Assembly (NCBI GenBank): GCA_030141605.1
Contig: JAQGDQ010001271.1
Span: 17,501-50,662, forward strand
Direction of reading: 5' to 3'
Length of the DNA: 33,162 nt
Source of the DNA: Tubiluchus corallicola
Taxonomy: Eukaryota; Priapulida; Priapulimorpha; Priapulimorphida; Tubiluchidae
The translations under genes and the position numbers were made by a program. Under the pieces are notes generated by a model. The model saw nothing but the letters and a program-made list of their open reading frames with translations, did not search any database and had not been told where the DNA came from. Below are positions 1-9,895 of the stretch, piece after piece; the stretch's first letter is position 1, and the number at the start of each line of letters is the position of its first letter.

Positions 1-613
1 TGGCAAACAGAAGTGACAAATCTCTAGTAAACATTGGAAAATCTCCTTTTTAAAAAAATCCTTGGAAATCATAAAAAAGAAATCTGTTATTAGGTTGGTA
101 AACAGTCGTTAAGGGCCTCAGGTTTGTTTAGCCAGAATTCGTGCGGGGTAGGTTTGAAACAGCCAGCTCACAAGACACAAGTCAAAGATTTGCATTTTCA
201 GTGAACTAACGTGCAAATACTTTCACAAAAGTTTTTCCAACATTTGACAAATTCAAAAGAAATAATGGTGACCCAGATTACGCTTTCCTTTTGCAAAAAT
301 GTCTATAACTTTGCCAGAACATTGAGTAGTGTGTGCTTAACAAGTGAATAATGAACTTATGAGGTTTAGTGAACTAAAACTGATAGCAGGCATTATCATA
401 GCTTTATAATTATTAAAGTTTATAAACAATTCGTTACACAAAGTCTTTGAAATCTTAAATTTTAAAACATAATTATTTGCTTCTCAAAATAATTAGCTTT
501 TGCCGTGAAATACAATTCTTTTGCTGTGGGAAGGCAATCACCCCCCCCCCCCCCCCCACCCCCTTAACCCCAAGCATCGTACGACTATGACTAACAAGGA
601 TTTTATTTTCTAG
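1..613 (+). other. Probable intron with C-tract and branch site upstream of a last exon
   Basis: AT-rich sequence without a convincing coding region. A run of 17 C (541-557) is followed by CCCCC after one A. Just before position 614 the sequence has splice-acceptor features: TGACTAAC around 588-595, a good match to the animal branch-point consensus, then TTTTATTTTCTAG ending at 613. I read this as the 3' end of an intron of a plus-strand gene that enters from the left. No transcript evidence is available. Confidence 0.4.
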
Positions 614-683
614 GATTGACCTGCGACAAGCGTCTTCTCTGGGCCCTGCAGTACAAGTGGTGGTGGATACGCTTGACGTGTAG
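614..683 (+). CDS. Candidate terminal exon of an unidentified plus-strand gene (partial)
   Basis: The exon starts after a strong acceptor (branch-like TGACTAAC, then TTTTCTAG) and is clearly GC-richer than its surroundings. With one base completing a codon from the previous exon, the frame reads IDLRQASSLGPAVQVVVDTL, then DV and TAG (681-683), directly followed by TAA. A second frame is open to a TAA near 748 and reads LTCDKRLLWALQYKWWWIRL onward; its triple Trp and basic composition look less natural. I do not recognise the family from 22 residues. AATAAA at about 1014-1019 lies 330 bp downstream, a normal 3'UTR length, which supports a last exon. Confidence 0.4.
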
Positions 684-1035
684 TAAGCCTAAGCGTGTTA
701 GTCACCAAGAATTCACAACTTCAGCATGCAAAATACTTGAGTTATGCTAAGATTAGGCTAAAATTTTTGCTTTAAGTTTGTAGACCCTTTCGATTTGTTG
801 TTTTATTTTTAGGAAAAATTGTTTGTTTTCTTACAAAAACCATTAATTTTTTCCGTTGTTGTTCATTTTACAAATTCATTTTGTTCAGTCGTGTAAAGTC
901 CATAACGCATTCTAGTATTCGAATTATATTGACTTACTACATGTGTTTAAGAAGTTTAGATTTTTATATTATAGAATTTTCGCTTGTATGCTTCAATGTT
1001 TGAAATTAATTTAAATAAAACCATCTAAAATGTTT
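684..1035 (+). other. Putative 3'UTR with polyadenylation signal
   Basis: AT-rich non-coding sequence after the stop at 681-683. AATAAA occurs near 1014-1019 and is followed within 30 bp by TG/T-rich sequence, as expected for a cleavage and polyadenylation site. This depends on the upstream terminal exon call being right. Confidence 0.35.
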
Positions 1036-1274
1036 TAAATGATTTTGTGATGTCATTTTACACATTACGATGTGCATTCTCGTGGTTAGTCTTGGGAGAA
1101 TTTAGTGAGGCTTATAATTTTGCTTTTGCAAGTTTTGTTAATTCTTCCTGCATTGTTGTTGTCCTGGTCATGCCTGGGAAGTTTTGAGAGCAACAGTGAC
1201 CAAAACCAGAATTCTGGTCAGGTCCTTTCCGGCTCTTGAAAGCAGAATCCTAGTCATTTTATCAAAAATGCGTG

Positions 1275-1526
1275 AACATCCTACCTAGTGTTTGTTTACT
1301 TACCTAACGCAAAGCGGTAGCAACAGCATTTACTGAATTAAAGCTATAAGGTTATAGGCAGAGTATAATGGATGACTTCAGAACAATGGCTTTGCGTCAG
1401 CAGTTTTCCAAGCAAAAATTGCCAAAAATATAACATCTAATTAACCCGTCGATACTCCTTTTGGTGGACGTGTCCTAAAATCTAGCCCACATCATCGTGT
1501 AGCCCTGTTCTTCCTCTTTCTAAAGA
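1275..1526 (+). repeat. Left arm of a diverged ~240-bp inverted repeat
   Basis: The stretch is matched, as reverse complement, by 3958-4193. Shared blocks include CAGAACAATGGCTTTGCGTC, AGCAGTTTTCCAAGC, AATTGCCAAAAATA, CTCCTTTT-GTGGACGTG, GCCCACATCATC and CTTCCTCTTTCTA. Similarity stops abruptly at both edges. The arms enclose about 2.4 kb that includes two LTR-type elements. They could be two insertions of one dispersed repeat in opposite orientation or the ends of a larger element. Confidence 0.75.
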
Positions 1527-1529
1527 GCT

Positions 1530-2090
1530 ATATATCTCCTTCCGAGAGTCCCACCAGGCGCCGCTAGAACGTTTTTACTGCATGCTGTTTGGTCAAAATT
1601 TCGAAAAAATTGCGAGTTGGGTCCGGGAAAACGCCCATTGCGGGATGCCGTGACCTCCTCGCGAATTCTAAATAGGCCTATTACACCCACCGCTGAACGG
1701 GCTATCTATCCATAGCCAGCACCACCCATGGCCCGTTCCCTTTCTTCAGATCTCAGGCGTATAACTTTTGCAAAAAACGGCAGAAAAATGGCCATTTTTG
1801 GAGGTTTTTTGTCGCCCGTTCCTCACGGTGGGCCCGATTCGAAAAATAAGCCGCAAATGAGACGACACTAGATCGAGACCTTTCCTTTGATGTATAGATC
1901 GCCGCAAATGGTGCAGTCGTCCGAGCTGAAGCCTCGAATCTTATATATATATTAAGCCCCTACCAGTAGAATTAATATATGCGAAACAAAATTTTGTAAG
2001 CTATTTATAAAAAAACAGGTCTATTTAGGAAAACGGCTATTTCAGTGAGAAATCTTGTCCATTGTAAAATCGTTTCCAGGTGAAGTTAAA
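1530..2090. other. Unassigned GC-richer non-coding block
   Basis: From about 1530 to 1940 the sequence is GC-richer than its neighbours (GTCGCCCGTTCCTCACGGTG, GCCGCAAATGAGACGACACT), then drops to AT-rich sequence with TATATATATA near 1943. No open frame of useful length and no splice sites stand out. It looks like part of a dispersed repeat, but I see no second copy in this window. Confidence 0.3.
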
Positions 2091-2093
2091 CAG

Positions 2094-2270
2094 TGATAGT
2101 CCGATGTATTAGTTAGCTCCATCGCTCAGGTTAATCGAGGACAGTTCCTCAGCTTCTTCCGCTTAATTAGGGTATTAACACAGAGTCCGAGATATTAGTT
2201 AACTCCATCAGCTCAGGTTAATCGAAAGCAGGTCCTCAGCTTCTTCAGCTTAATTAGGGTATTAACAGGG
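2094..2270. repeat. Two-copy tandem repeat, ~88-bp unit
   Basis: Two adjacent imperfect copies share ATTAGTTA(G/A)CTCCATC, GCTCAGGTTAATCGA, TCCTCAGCTTCTTC and GCTTAATTAGGGTATTAACA. A third, degraded match (GCTTAATTTACGATATTAACA-like) lies at 2383-2402 at the edge of the neighbouring LTR-like element. Confidence 0.7.
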
Positions 2271-2346
2271 AGAGGCGATTTCTCGTATTTGTTTAATTAT
2301 GATAGCGAGGTGCATCTCGTCTGCGTTCACCTTTTTGTGGTCTGAA

Positions 2347-3030
2347 TGTTAATACAGAACGTTAGGGGACCCAACTCATTGAGCTTAATTTACGATATTA
2401 ACAGTGTGAAAGTCGCGTATGAGGTTGTAGTTGAACACTTTGTAGATACATATCTGCACAAAACTGAAAAGTGTTTATTAGACTGCATACACATATGTAG
2501 AATGACTGCTACACTGCACACTGAGAACAAGAGTGTCCTGCACTGATCACTGTGAGTTAGACAGTAAGTGACATGAGTATCACAACTAGCATGACTTTTG
2601 CACTGCATTGAGAGAAAGAGACAGAGAGTAACATAAGTAGCACGACTGCACTGCACTGAGAGTGTGAGTTAGACAGTGTGTAGCACGACTGCTGCACTGA
2701 GAACGTGACAGAGAGTCACATAAGTAGCACGACTGCACTGCATTGAGAGTGAGACAGTAAGTAACATGAGTAGCACGACTGCACTGCACTGAGAGCGTGA
2801 CAGAGAGTGACTAGAAGTAGAATCCAGTCAGTATATATAGGTAGAGGTAATTATGCAAACTTGGCTTCACAAATACCATTACAGTAAAATAGGGAGTCTA
2901 GGGAGAGATCTAGTGAGTATGCATATTCACTGGACCGAACAATTATACTAGGGGTGAGTTTGGCTAGTAAATGTAAAGTGATTAGTCAATAGATGGCAGC
3001 ACCTAAAACTATACAGTTACAACTTCCACA
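2347..3030 (-). mobile_element. LTR-like relic, minus orientation, expanded by internal tandem repeats
   Basis: Read on the minus strand it begins TGTGTGGAAGTTG near 3030 and ends TGTATTAACA at 2347. It matches 13351-13741 (plus) over several blocks: AGGTGCTGCCATCTAT, GGTCCAGTGA, TCTCTCCCTA, TGTGAAGCC, TATATACTGACTG, CTACTCATGTT and TAATAAACACTTTTCAGTT. The TATA-like box followed by AATAAA, and the TG...CA ends, suggest an LTR. Between them lies a tandem block (2560-2815) that is absent from the other copy. No target duplication is evident. Confidence 0.5.
2555..2815. repeat. Imperfect tandem repeat, ~45-bp unit
   Basis: Variants of GAGAGTAACATAAGTAGCAC followed by GACTGCACTGCACTGAGAG recur about five to six times with small indels. 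The block sits between the TATA-like and AATAAA-like motifs of the surrounding LTR-like relic, so its growth lengthens that segment. Confidence 0.75.
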
Positions 3031-3080
3031 CATATTATGATCTAATCAAGCATTCCTCATTGGAATGGATTACAAGTATT

Positions 3081-3439
3081 TGTTGTGAGATCGCCGACGT
3101 CAAGTAGAATTGCATAGAACATCGTAGAATGTTCCGTCGGAATGACCGTCTTAGCGTCTGGATTGTTCTCGAACATTTGTTCGAGAAGTTTCTGCTGTGC
3201 GCTATATAAGGCGAAGCAGGCTGCCGACACGAGAGCACACATCACACACAGATCTAACACGGACTTACACTTACGCATTTATACTTACTTAAACATTTTC
3301 CAGATTTTCACGTTTAGTATAATCATTTCTCGTTCCTTCATCTTTGAGTTCTAGAATTCTCGCTAAATAAAGCAGTAATATTTAACGGCGTGTTTTCTGG
3401 TTTTCTCTATGAGCCTTCCGAGAGAAACAAAACACAACA
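3081..3439 (+). mobile_element. Solo LTR, 359 bp, with perfect 5-bp target duplication
   Basis: It starts TGTTGTGAGATC and ends AAAACACAACA, so the termini form the inverted repeat TGTTGTG/CACAACA. The five bases before it (GTATT, 3076-3080) are repeated exactly after it (3440-3444). Inside are a TATA box (CTATATAAGGCG, near 3202) and AATAAA (3366-3371), the order expected for U3-R-U5. No gag or pol sequence flanks it, so it is a solo LTR left by recombination between two LTRs. Confidence 0.85.
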
Positions 3440-3562
3440 GTATTTCGATTGTTTTGCTTCTTGATCTCGTTAAACGGAGGACTAGAAATCCTACTAAAAT
3501 CTTACATTTTCGCTAACTTTTGATTCAGAAATTTTTAATGTCATGCAGCAACACTGACAAAT

Positions 3563-3611
3563 AAATTCTAATCACTATATAAAACTGTTATTTACATAGT
3601 GATTAGAATTT
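3563..3611. repeat. 16-bp perfect hairpin
   Basis: AAATTCTAATCACTAT (3563-3578) and ATAGTGATTAGAATTT (3596-3611) are exact reverse complements separated by 17 bases. The 15-base core ATAGTGATTAGAATT recurs at 24498-24512, where it is part of another short inverted repeat. This could be the remains of a miniature inverted-repeat element. Confidence 0.7.
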
Positions 3612-3957
3612 GTTTGTACTACAATTTAATAAGTAGATAATACGTATACGTTAAAAGTGCAAATCGTAACTCGAACTGAATTATATTTTAATCCACTTGT
3701 GTTAATTACTGCCTGTGACGTAGTATGAAGACGCAAACGTTGCCTAGGTGATGAGCAAAACAAACGTCTCTTAGCAACGCTTGATTCTTCTTTGGAAAGG
3801 GAGTCGAGTGAGAGAGGTACAGAACTTTTTAAGCATTTAGCATATTGGAATCCGGTCCTTCACGAAATTGTAAGTTTATAATTAAAATTATTTAGCCTTT
3901 TCATAAACTGCACCGTATGTAAGACTAAATTAGCAGAACGTTTCAAGCTGTTCATGC

Positions 3958-4193
3958 TAGAAAGAGGAAGAATAGGGCTACATGATGATGTGGGCTATAT
4001 GTTAGGGCACGTCCACTAAAAGGAGTAGCGAGGAGTTAATTACATGTTCTATTTTTGGCAATTTTCGCTTGGAAAACTGCTGACGCAAAGCCATTGTTCT
4101 GACGTCATCCATACTCTGCCTATAACTTTAATTCAGTAAAAGCTGCTGCTCGCCTTGCGTTACAAATGAAGACTATGTAGGATGTGCGCGTAT
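3958..4193 (-). repeat. Right arm of the ~240-bp inverted repeat
   Basis: Reverse complement of 1275-1526, with substitutions and small gaps. It shares the blocks listed there, such as CAGAACAATGGCTTTGCGTC and TCAGCAGTTTTCCAAGC. Confidence 0.75.
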
Positions 4194-4720
4194 TATTGAT
4201 TATAAGTGGATTTATACGCAAAATTTTTTGCGGGGCCTTTGCTATTTTAAAACATTGCACGACCCGCCTACATGTTTGTTATAAGCTAGGAAACGGTAAT
4301 TAAACAATGTGCCAATGTGCTTTATATAATAATTATATAGCTTTTATTGTAGTCTGTATTTTATTATTAGGTGCGAATAAATTAAATAAAATAAAAAATC
4401 GCTGTTTTTAACTTGGAAAAATTTCTTACGTTAGAAATATAGTGCGCAATTTTAATTATTGCCACAGGAAAATACAATCCAGGATGAAAATTTTAATATG
4501 TTGTCTAATTATTCATGGAAAAGATATGAGTGATAATGAGTCTGTATGTTTAAACCGATTATCTGACTGCAAAGCACAGATCTAGGATAACACTTTTAAT
4601 TTTAAAATTGATTCGGCGAGCTTTGAATTATTTTTGTTGTTATTGGAGAAGTGGTTATTGACGTTGTTGTTAGCTGTTGCTGTTGGTATTAAACTGCTTC
4701 GGTTCCCAACCTTGGATATT
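4194..4720. other. AT-rich intergenic sequence, nothing recognised
   Basis: AT-rich, with TTG-rich runs near 4640-4690. No splice-bounded open frame, tRNA-like fold or transposon ends were seen. Confidence 0.4.
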
Positions 4721-4721
4721 A

Positions 4722-5197
4722 TAGGTTTTATACGTCAAATGTAGACACAGGAAAGTTCAAATGTGACTTAGGTAAGTCAAATGTAGACTTAGGAATTTCG
4801 AATGTGTTTTGGTAACTCAAATGTGACTTAGGTAAGTCAAATGTAGATGCGGCACTTTGAATAAATCGGTAATTAACTCATTTAAGTGCAAATTACAAAA
4901 AGATAAAACCAAATTAAAATTATATGTTATGATCATGGTGCTATCGGCAGCATCAATTTTTATTATATTTAATTAATTTGCAACTATTTGTATGGACGTT
5001 AATACATTTTTGAAATGTAAAGAAAATGTTTATTTGATAAGAACACTTAAAAGTGCTGTACATAAATACGTTACCAATTGACTTGACATGTGTCTACATT
5101 TGACTTACCAAAAACGCTTGAGATTTTTTCAAAACCATTGTTAACACATTTGAACTACCTAAGTCTACATTTGAGTTAACGAGGGTTTTCCTGTGTG
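4722..5197 (+). mobile_element. TA-flanked TIR element, copy 1 (3'-truncated)
   Basis: Begins TAGGTTTTATACGTCAAATG after a TA dinucleotide, followed by short subterminal repeats built on TCAAATGTAGAC and TCAAATGTG. The interior (about 4850-5060, including GTGCTATCGGCAGCATCAAT and TTGCAACTATTTGTATGGAC) is found reversed in copy 2 (26838-28208). The right end stops after GGTTTTCCTGTGT, so it lacks the last ~23 bases that would complete the inverted terminus. No transposase frame is present: a non-autonomous element. Confidence 0.8.
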
Positions 5198-5505
5198 AAA
5201 CAGGCTTTTCAACGATAGCGACAAAGCCGCCTCGACATCCGCAGAGACATGAGAGTCAGTCTGTTGGAAACTGAACCGCGATTTAAAAAGAGAGTTTCTG
5301 CTATGCAACAGCATTGAACTCTCATTTGGTAAGCATCAATCAATCAATCAATTTATTTCACGCCAGCAATACAATACATCAACATACAATATTATTGAGA
5401 CAAAAAGAAACAGTATAGGTAAAAAAACGTTGATGAAGACAAATTAACAAAATAAAAGAATTGCTGTATGACACCTTGAAAGCTTGGCTTGTTAGGGTGG
5501 CACAA
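5198..5505. other. Intergenic sequence with an (AATC)n tract
   Basis: Contains (AATC)n at 5336-5353, followed by TTTATTTCACGCCAGCAATA. Such a short simple-repeat tract next to non-repetitive sequence can mark the 3' end of a retroposon, but no second copy is available here to test that. Confidence 0.3.
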
Positions 5506-6140
5506 ATGAGTGAATGAAAGAATGGTTAGGGTTAGTAGACATGATGGAATGGAAAAAATAGTAAGATTAGGAATAGGAAGAAGGAAGGGAGGGGAGGATG
5601 AGTGAATGAAAGAATGGTTAGGGTTAGTAGACATGATGGAATGGAAAAAATAGTAAGATTAGGGATAGGAAGAAGGAAGGGAGGGGAGGATGAGTGAATG
5701 AAAGAATGGTTAGGGTTAGTAGACATGATGGAATGGAAAAAATAGTAAGATTAGGAATAGGAAGAAGGAAGGGAGGGGAGGATGAGTGAATGAAAGAATG
5801 GTTAGGGTTAGTAGACATGATGGAATGGAAAAAATAGTAAGATTAGGGATAGGAAGAAGGAAGGGAGGGGAGGATGAGTGAATGAAAGAATGGTTAGGGT
5901 TAGTAGACATGATGGAATGGAAAAAATAGTAAGATTAGGATAGGAAGAAGGAAGGGAGGGGAGGATGAGTGAATGAAAGAATGGTTAGGGTTAGTAGACA
6001 TGATGGGATGGAAAAAAATAGTAAGATTAGGGATAGGAAGAAGGAAGGGAGGGGAGGATGAGTGAATGAAAGAATGGTTAGGGTTAGTAGACATGATGGA
6101 ATGGAAAAAAATAGTAAGATTAGGGATAGGAAGAAGGAAA
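5506..6140. repeat. Tandem array, 92-bp unit, ~7 copies, with TTAGGG motifs
   Basis: Units start near 5508, 5600, 5692, 5784, 5876, 5967 and 6059 and are nearly identical. Each contains AATGGTTAGGGTTAGTAGAC, hence a TTAGGGTTAG telomere-like core, and a purine-rich GGAAGAAGGAAGGGAGGGGA segment. Copies alternate between AGGAATAGG and AGGGATAGG, hinting at two-unit duplications. Open frames here are by-products of the repeat. Confidence 0.95.
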
Positions 6141-6719
6141 AGAGGAGAAGAGACGATCAAATTGGAGTAATATGTATATTGTGTATAATAAATATATTCA
6201 TGATATTATATGAGTGTTGGTTGTTCATTTTACTTATTCCGGACGAAGGGGACCAGAAAATGGAGTAAAAAAAATTAGGGGTACGTGGAGTTCAAAAGGT
6301 TGAGAACCGGGATGTTAGAGGGAGTGACGGCAGTCCTGCTAATTGCGGCAGTGGCGATTGGTGATGATTGTGATGGTAGCAACAGCATTGTGTGACACTG
6401 CTTGCTTTCACTAATTATGTTTACTGTTTGATGTACTTATTGTTGTTGACTTGTGTTGTTAATATTGGACTGCCGTCCGCTTTTAACGGAGGCAGGACGG
6501 ATGGCACCGCGGCCCGCACCGTGCGGCATGTTTTAATTATGTCATTCAACACCTCACCCATAAACAAAGATTGAATAACTGAGTCAGTCGAAATGACAAT
6601 TTATTATTGGATATTACCCGTTAAACGACCAGTTTACCTACAGGGACAGAGTTTGCCAGAAAAGCCTGAGAAATGTGAACAGAGCTGCACATGCTACGAA
6701 AGACACGACCACTGACAAG
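6141..6719. other. Unassigned intergenic sequence
   Basis: A mix of AT-rich and GC-rich (GGCACCGCGGCCCGCACCG near 6504) sequence. Short open frames exist but none is bounded by good splice sites or resembles a known family. Confidence 0.3.
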
Positions 6720-6720
6720 G

Positions 6721-6861
6721 TGATACAGCAGACCTTCCCTTTTTATAAGCTCAGGTGTGCACGTGACTAGTGGTTTTTACTAACACAGGGTCACAGAATA
6801 CGAGTCTGTGCTAGATAAAGCCACGTTCACATGCACACCTGAGAAGTCTGCTGTATTCTCC
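6721..6861. repeat. Imperfect inverted repeat (foldback-like), arms ~40 bp
   Basis: Left arm: GATACAGCAGACC, then GCTCAGGTGTGCACGTGAC. Right arm: GTTCACATGCACACCTGAG, then AAGTCTGCTGTATTC. The arms are reverse complements apart from a few mismatches and a 15-base insertion (TTCCCTTTTTATAAG region) in the left arm. About 60 bases separate them. A decayed miniature inverted-repeat element is possible; target duplications are not clear. Confidence 0.6.
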
Positions 6862-7735
6862 TGCCAGCATTACATTTCATTTCACCACAGCGCTGTAGTA
6901 CAATATGGTACCAATGAAAATGCCATGGTGATGTTGTTGTTGTTGCTGTTACTGTTGCCATTTCTAGAGCTACTACACTTGCTGACATCGTACAAATATG
7001 TTAGGGATAATTTTACTGATACACATCTTTATTGCTTGGTAACATAATGGTTTTATATAATCACACGCATTTCTCATCCACGTGCAATGACAGCACATCA
7101 CCAATTTGGATTTTGAATTTTAATGACGCGTGTCTTTTCATGGGCTTCGGGAGGAAGCAGACGCAAAGAACACTCCTTTCCCAGCCTTCTTGTCATTATT
7201 TGAAAGGAACAAGAGAACATCTTAGGGTGAGCTGAACCGCTCTCTGAAACAAATTACGATTTTTACGAAGCCAAAACCACAAGGCACAAATCCACGGATA
7301 CAACCGTCAGCACTAATTAATTTTCGTCTGTCATAAGCTTCTTTAAACTTCGTTCTTCTTGTGTTCTGGTACCTTCCAGTCTTGTTATTATTCTTTGCAG
7401 GTTTCATCTCAGTTTCGTTACTGCATCCTCCCTTTTGTCTCCTTTAAACAAATTCAGGCTTCTCATCTACTGACAAACGTAGCAATTATATGGAGTACGT
7501 TACGGATATTGCTTGTAACAAACCAACTTAGGATTTCGTCAGATAACATCAAAGTTCACTAAGTCGCTCACTAACCTTTGACCTTTGATCTCATAATGCA
7601 GCAGCTCTACCCCTCGCCTTGGACTATTTATTGCCAAATTAAGCAGCATTTGAATCATTTTCTTTTGAGGTGTGCCTCGGACAAACAGGTTACATTTGTT
7701 CATCGATTTTATTGTTTGTCTGTTGTTTGTTTGCT
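6862..7735. other. Intergenic sequence, nothing recognised
   Basis: Includes a TTG/CTG-rich run (6925-6960) whose open frame is Leu-rich by composition only. No exon-like segment with both splice sites and family resemblance was found. Confidence 0.3.
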
Positions 7736-7736
7736 T

Positions 7737-7768
7737 GCTTTGTCTGTCTGTCTGTCTGACTCACTAAC

Positions 7769-7816
<48 letters not shown>

Positions 7817-7862
7817 CGTCCGTCCGTCCGTCCGTCCGTCTGTCTGTCTGTCTGTCTGTCTT
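7737..7862. repeat. Tetranucleotide microsatellite (TGTC)n / (CGTC)n
   Basis: TGTC repeats with an internal block of CCGT/CGTC repeats (about 7810-7838), interrupted once near 7758-7768. The CGTC block shows that a C variant spread within the array. Confidence 0.95.
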
Positions 7863-8029
7863 GCGCTCAGCATTTTACCTGGCAGAGGTTGTTCCTCTCT
7901 TTATTCAGTTCCACCTTCAACTCCTTCCTTTATTCAGTTGTACCATCATCTGCGTATTTAAACTTGGCTAAGTTTTCTATCAAAATTTAGTTCATTAAAC
8001 ATGCCAGCTACGTAAGATATAAACAACAA

Positions 8030-8101
8030 AGGCAGAGGGAGAGAAAAAGAGAGAGAGGGAGGGAGAGAGGGAGAGAGGGAGATGGAGACGGAGACGGAGA
8101 G

Positions 8102-8168
<67 letters not shown>

Positions 8169-8368
8169 GGAGAGCAAGAGAGGAGGACAGAGAGGGGGGA
8201 GAGAGCAAGAGAGAGAAAGAGAGAGAGGGAGAGAGGAAGACCGAGACGGAGAGGGGGTGAGAGAGAGAGAGAAAGAGGGAGAGCAAGAGAGAAAGAGAGA
8301 GGGGGAGAGCAAGAGAGAGAGAGCAAGAAAGAAAGAAAGAGGGAGAGAGAAAGAGAGAGTGTGAGAGC

Positions 8369-8449
<81 letters not shown>
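8030..8449. repeat. Long interrupted (GA)n purine tract
   Basis: Over 400 bp of nearly pure purine on the plus strand, with pure (GA)n runs at 8108-8162 and about 8366-8448 and a more diverse GA/GGA/GAAA middle. Frames of Arg-Glu or Leu-Ser are by-products. Long mirror-symmetric purine tracts can adopt triplex DNA; this is inference from composition. Confidence 0.95.
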
Positions 8450-8451
<2 letters not shown>

Positions 8452-9136
8452 AACCGCTTAGCATTGGGTCTAAAGCAGACTAACGTCAAAATTGGTGAAG
8501 CTCCCACTGGATAATCTCACATCACTGACAATGCTGCATCCATCAAGGCGCACCAAATCCGTTTCCTTCTTCCAAAAGACTTCACGACTTGGTACTTTCT
8601 GCTCCAATTGTATACAACTAATGTTTTAGTTACGTCCACAAGCTTTTATTCGCTATCATAATTTATTAGACACATGTATAGAGAACCACCAGAACATGTA
8701 GTCCATAGGCAGTAGTGGCACATTTATCTTAAAAATATTCCTGATTCTGGATCCAAAGAAGTTAAGAAAGGAGAGAACGAAGCATTTGTTTTCTAAACAC
8801 AAAGTTAGAATTTCAGAAAGCTGGTGGTTTGGCTGTGCAGTGACCAATAGACGGTTTCTATAAAAGAATATATATATATATATATATATATCACAAAGAA
8901 TATAGAATATATCACAAGAATATATATATATATATAAAAGACCAATATATCACAAAAAGAATTTTCTTTAAGTTGAAAGTGTCTCAAAGGAATTACATAT
9001 CCACATAACATTTTTCTTGTTAGCCAGTTGGCTTTTAATGTTAAAACTAAGGAATCAAAATATCTTACATCAACAGTAAGACTCCAGTTCCAGTTCAACA
9101 CCTTGATTGCTTATTTACGTTAATTCGTAATGATAT
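8450..9136. other. AT-rich intergenic sequence with (TA)n
   Basis: Contains (TA)n at about 8868-8891 and 8921-8936, with duplicated AATATATCACAA(A)GAATAT segments between them. No gene seen. Confidence 0.5.
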
Positions 9137-9481
9137 TGTTACGGAGGCACCTGTGTCGGGTCAGGTGTAGGACCCTCTACACGCCCTGCTTCCACGTCAG
9201 CAGCGACTCACCCCTTTCTTGTAGGTCCAGACGTCTTGTTTGGGCCTACACGTGGTGTGAGAAGCCAGCTGACCTGGAATGCCGGTATAAAAGCGTGTAG
9301 AGGTCACTACAACCTTGATTTCTGACCCAGGTGCTCCTCAGGTGTAGTGCTGTTACTGAGTTAGTTAGTTATTTTTTGTGCACGTGATTTTGCTCCCTAT
9401 TGTTATTAGTGCTGATAATAAACTCCGCACAGTGTAATTTTTGTGTTTTATTTTATGAGAGTTAAATGATATGCTATAACA
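9137..9481 (+). mobile_element. Solo LTR, 345 bp
   Basis: Starts TGTTACGGAGGCACC and ends GATATGCTATAACA, giving TGTTA/TAACA inverted termini. It contains a TATA box (CCGGTATAAAAGCG near 9285) and AATAAA (near 9417) in LTR order. Flanks are GATAT (9132-9136) and GGTAT (9482-9486), a 5-bp target duplication with one mismatch. The TGTTACGGAGG-type start is typical of Ty3/Gypsy-like LTRs, but no internal region remains to confirm the family. Confidence 0.8.
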
Positions 9482-9895
9482 GGTATATGGTACTAGTTTA
9501 CAGACATTAACTTAGTTAATTAACATAACATTTGTAATTAAAATTAACCTTTGTAGTTTGGTAATCACCTACACAATGATAGTAAAATGGATCTTCATGA
9601 TGCGCAATTTCAAGACTTGACATGCCATCTTGGAGTTCGACCCCCTGAGTCGAATTCAGTCCAATATTTTAATTAACTATAAGAGCTACGTTTTTCTTGC
9701 AGGGTAAACTGTAACATGGTGATGAAGACGAAATAAAAGTTTCCTTAGCAACGCGCGTTTCTTGTATTGAGGAATGCTACATTAGCAACAGATGTACGGA
9801 CTTGGACCAACAAGCGGGTCATCAACGCATTAGCAGTTAAATCAATCAATATTAGTACGATTACAAATCTGTATTGATCAATTTTTGTGTAGATC
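9482..9895. other. Intergenic sequence between LTR and satellite field
   Basis: AT-rich and without exon-like structure. GAGTTCGACCCCC near 9634 resembles a tRNA B box, but no matching A box or cloverleaf precedes it. Confidence 0.3.

Noticed and set aside
5392-6160. Series of ~64-codon hydrophobic minus-strand frames
   Set aside because: The 92-bp repeat read in the same way each time; no splice or start context.
7958-8507. Ser/Leu-rich and Arg/Glu-rich open frames
   Set aside because: Pure consequence of (GA)n/(TC)n. The same applies to the AG/CT-tract frames near 19.2, 22.2, 24.9, 29.1 and 30.1 kb.
9600-9660. tRNA-like or SINE promoter around GAGTTCGACCCCC
   Set aside because: Only a B-box-like string; no A box at the right distance, no cloverleaf, no terminator.
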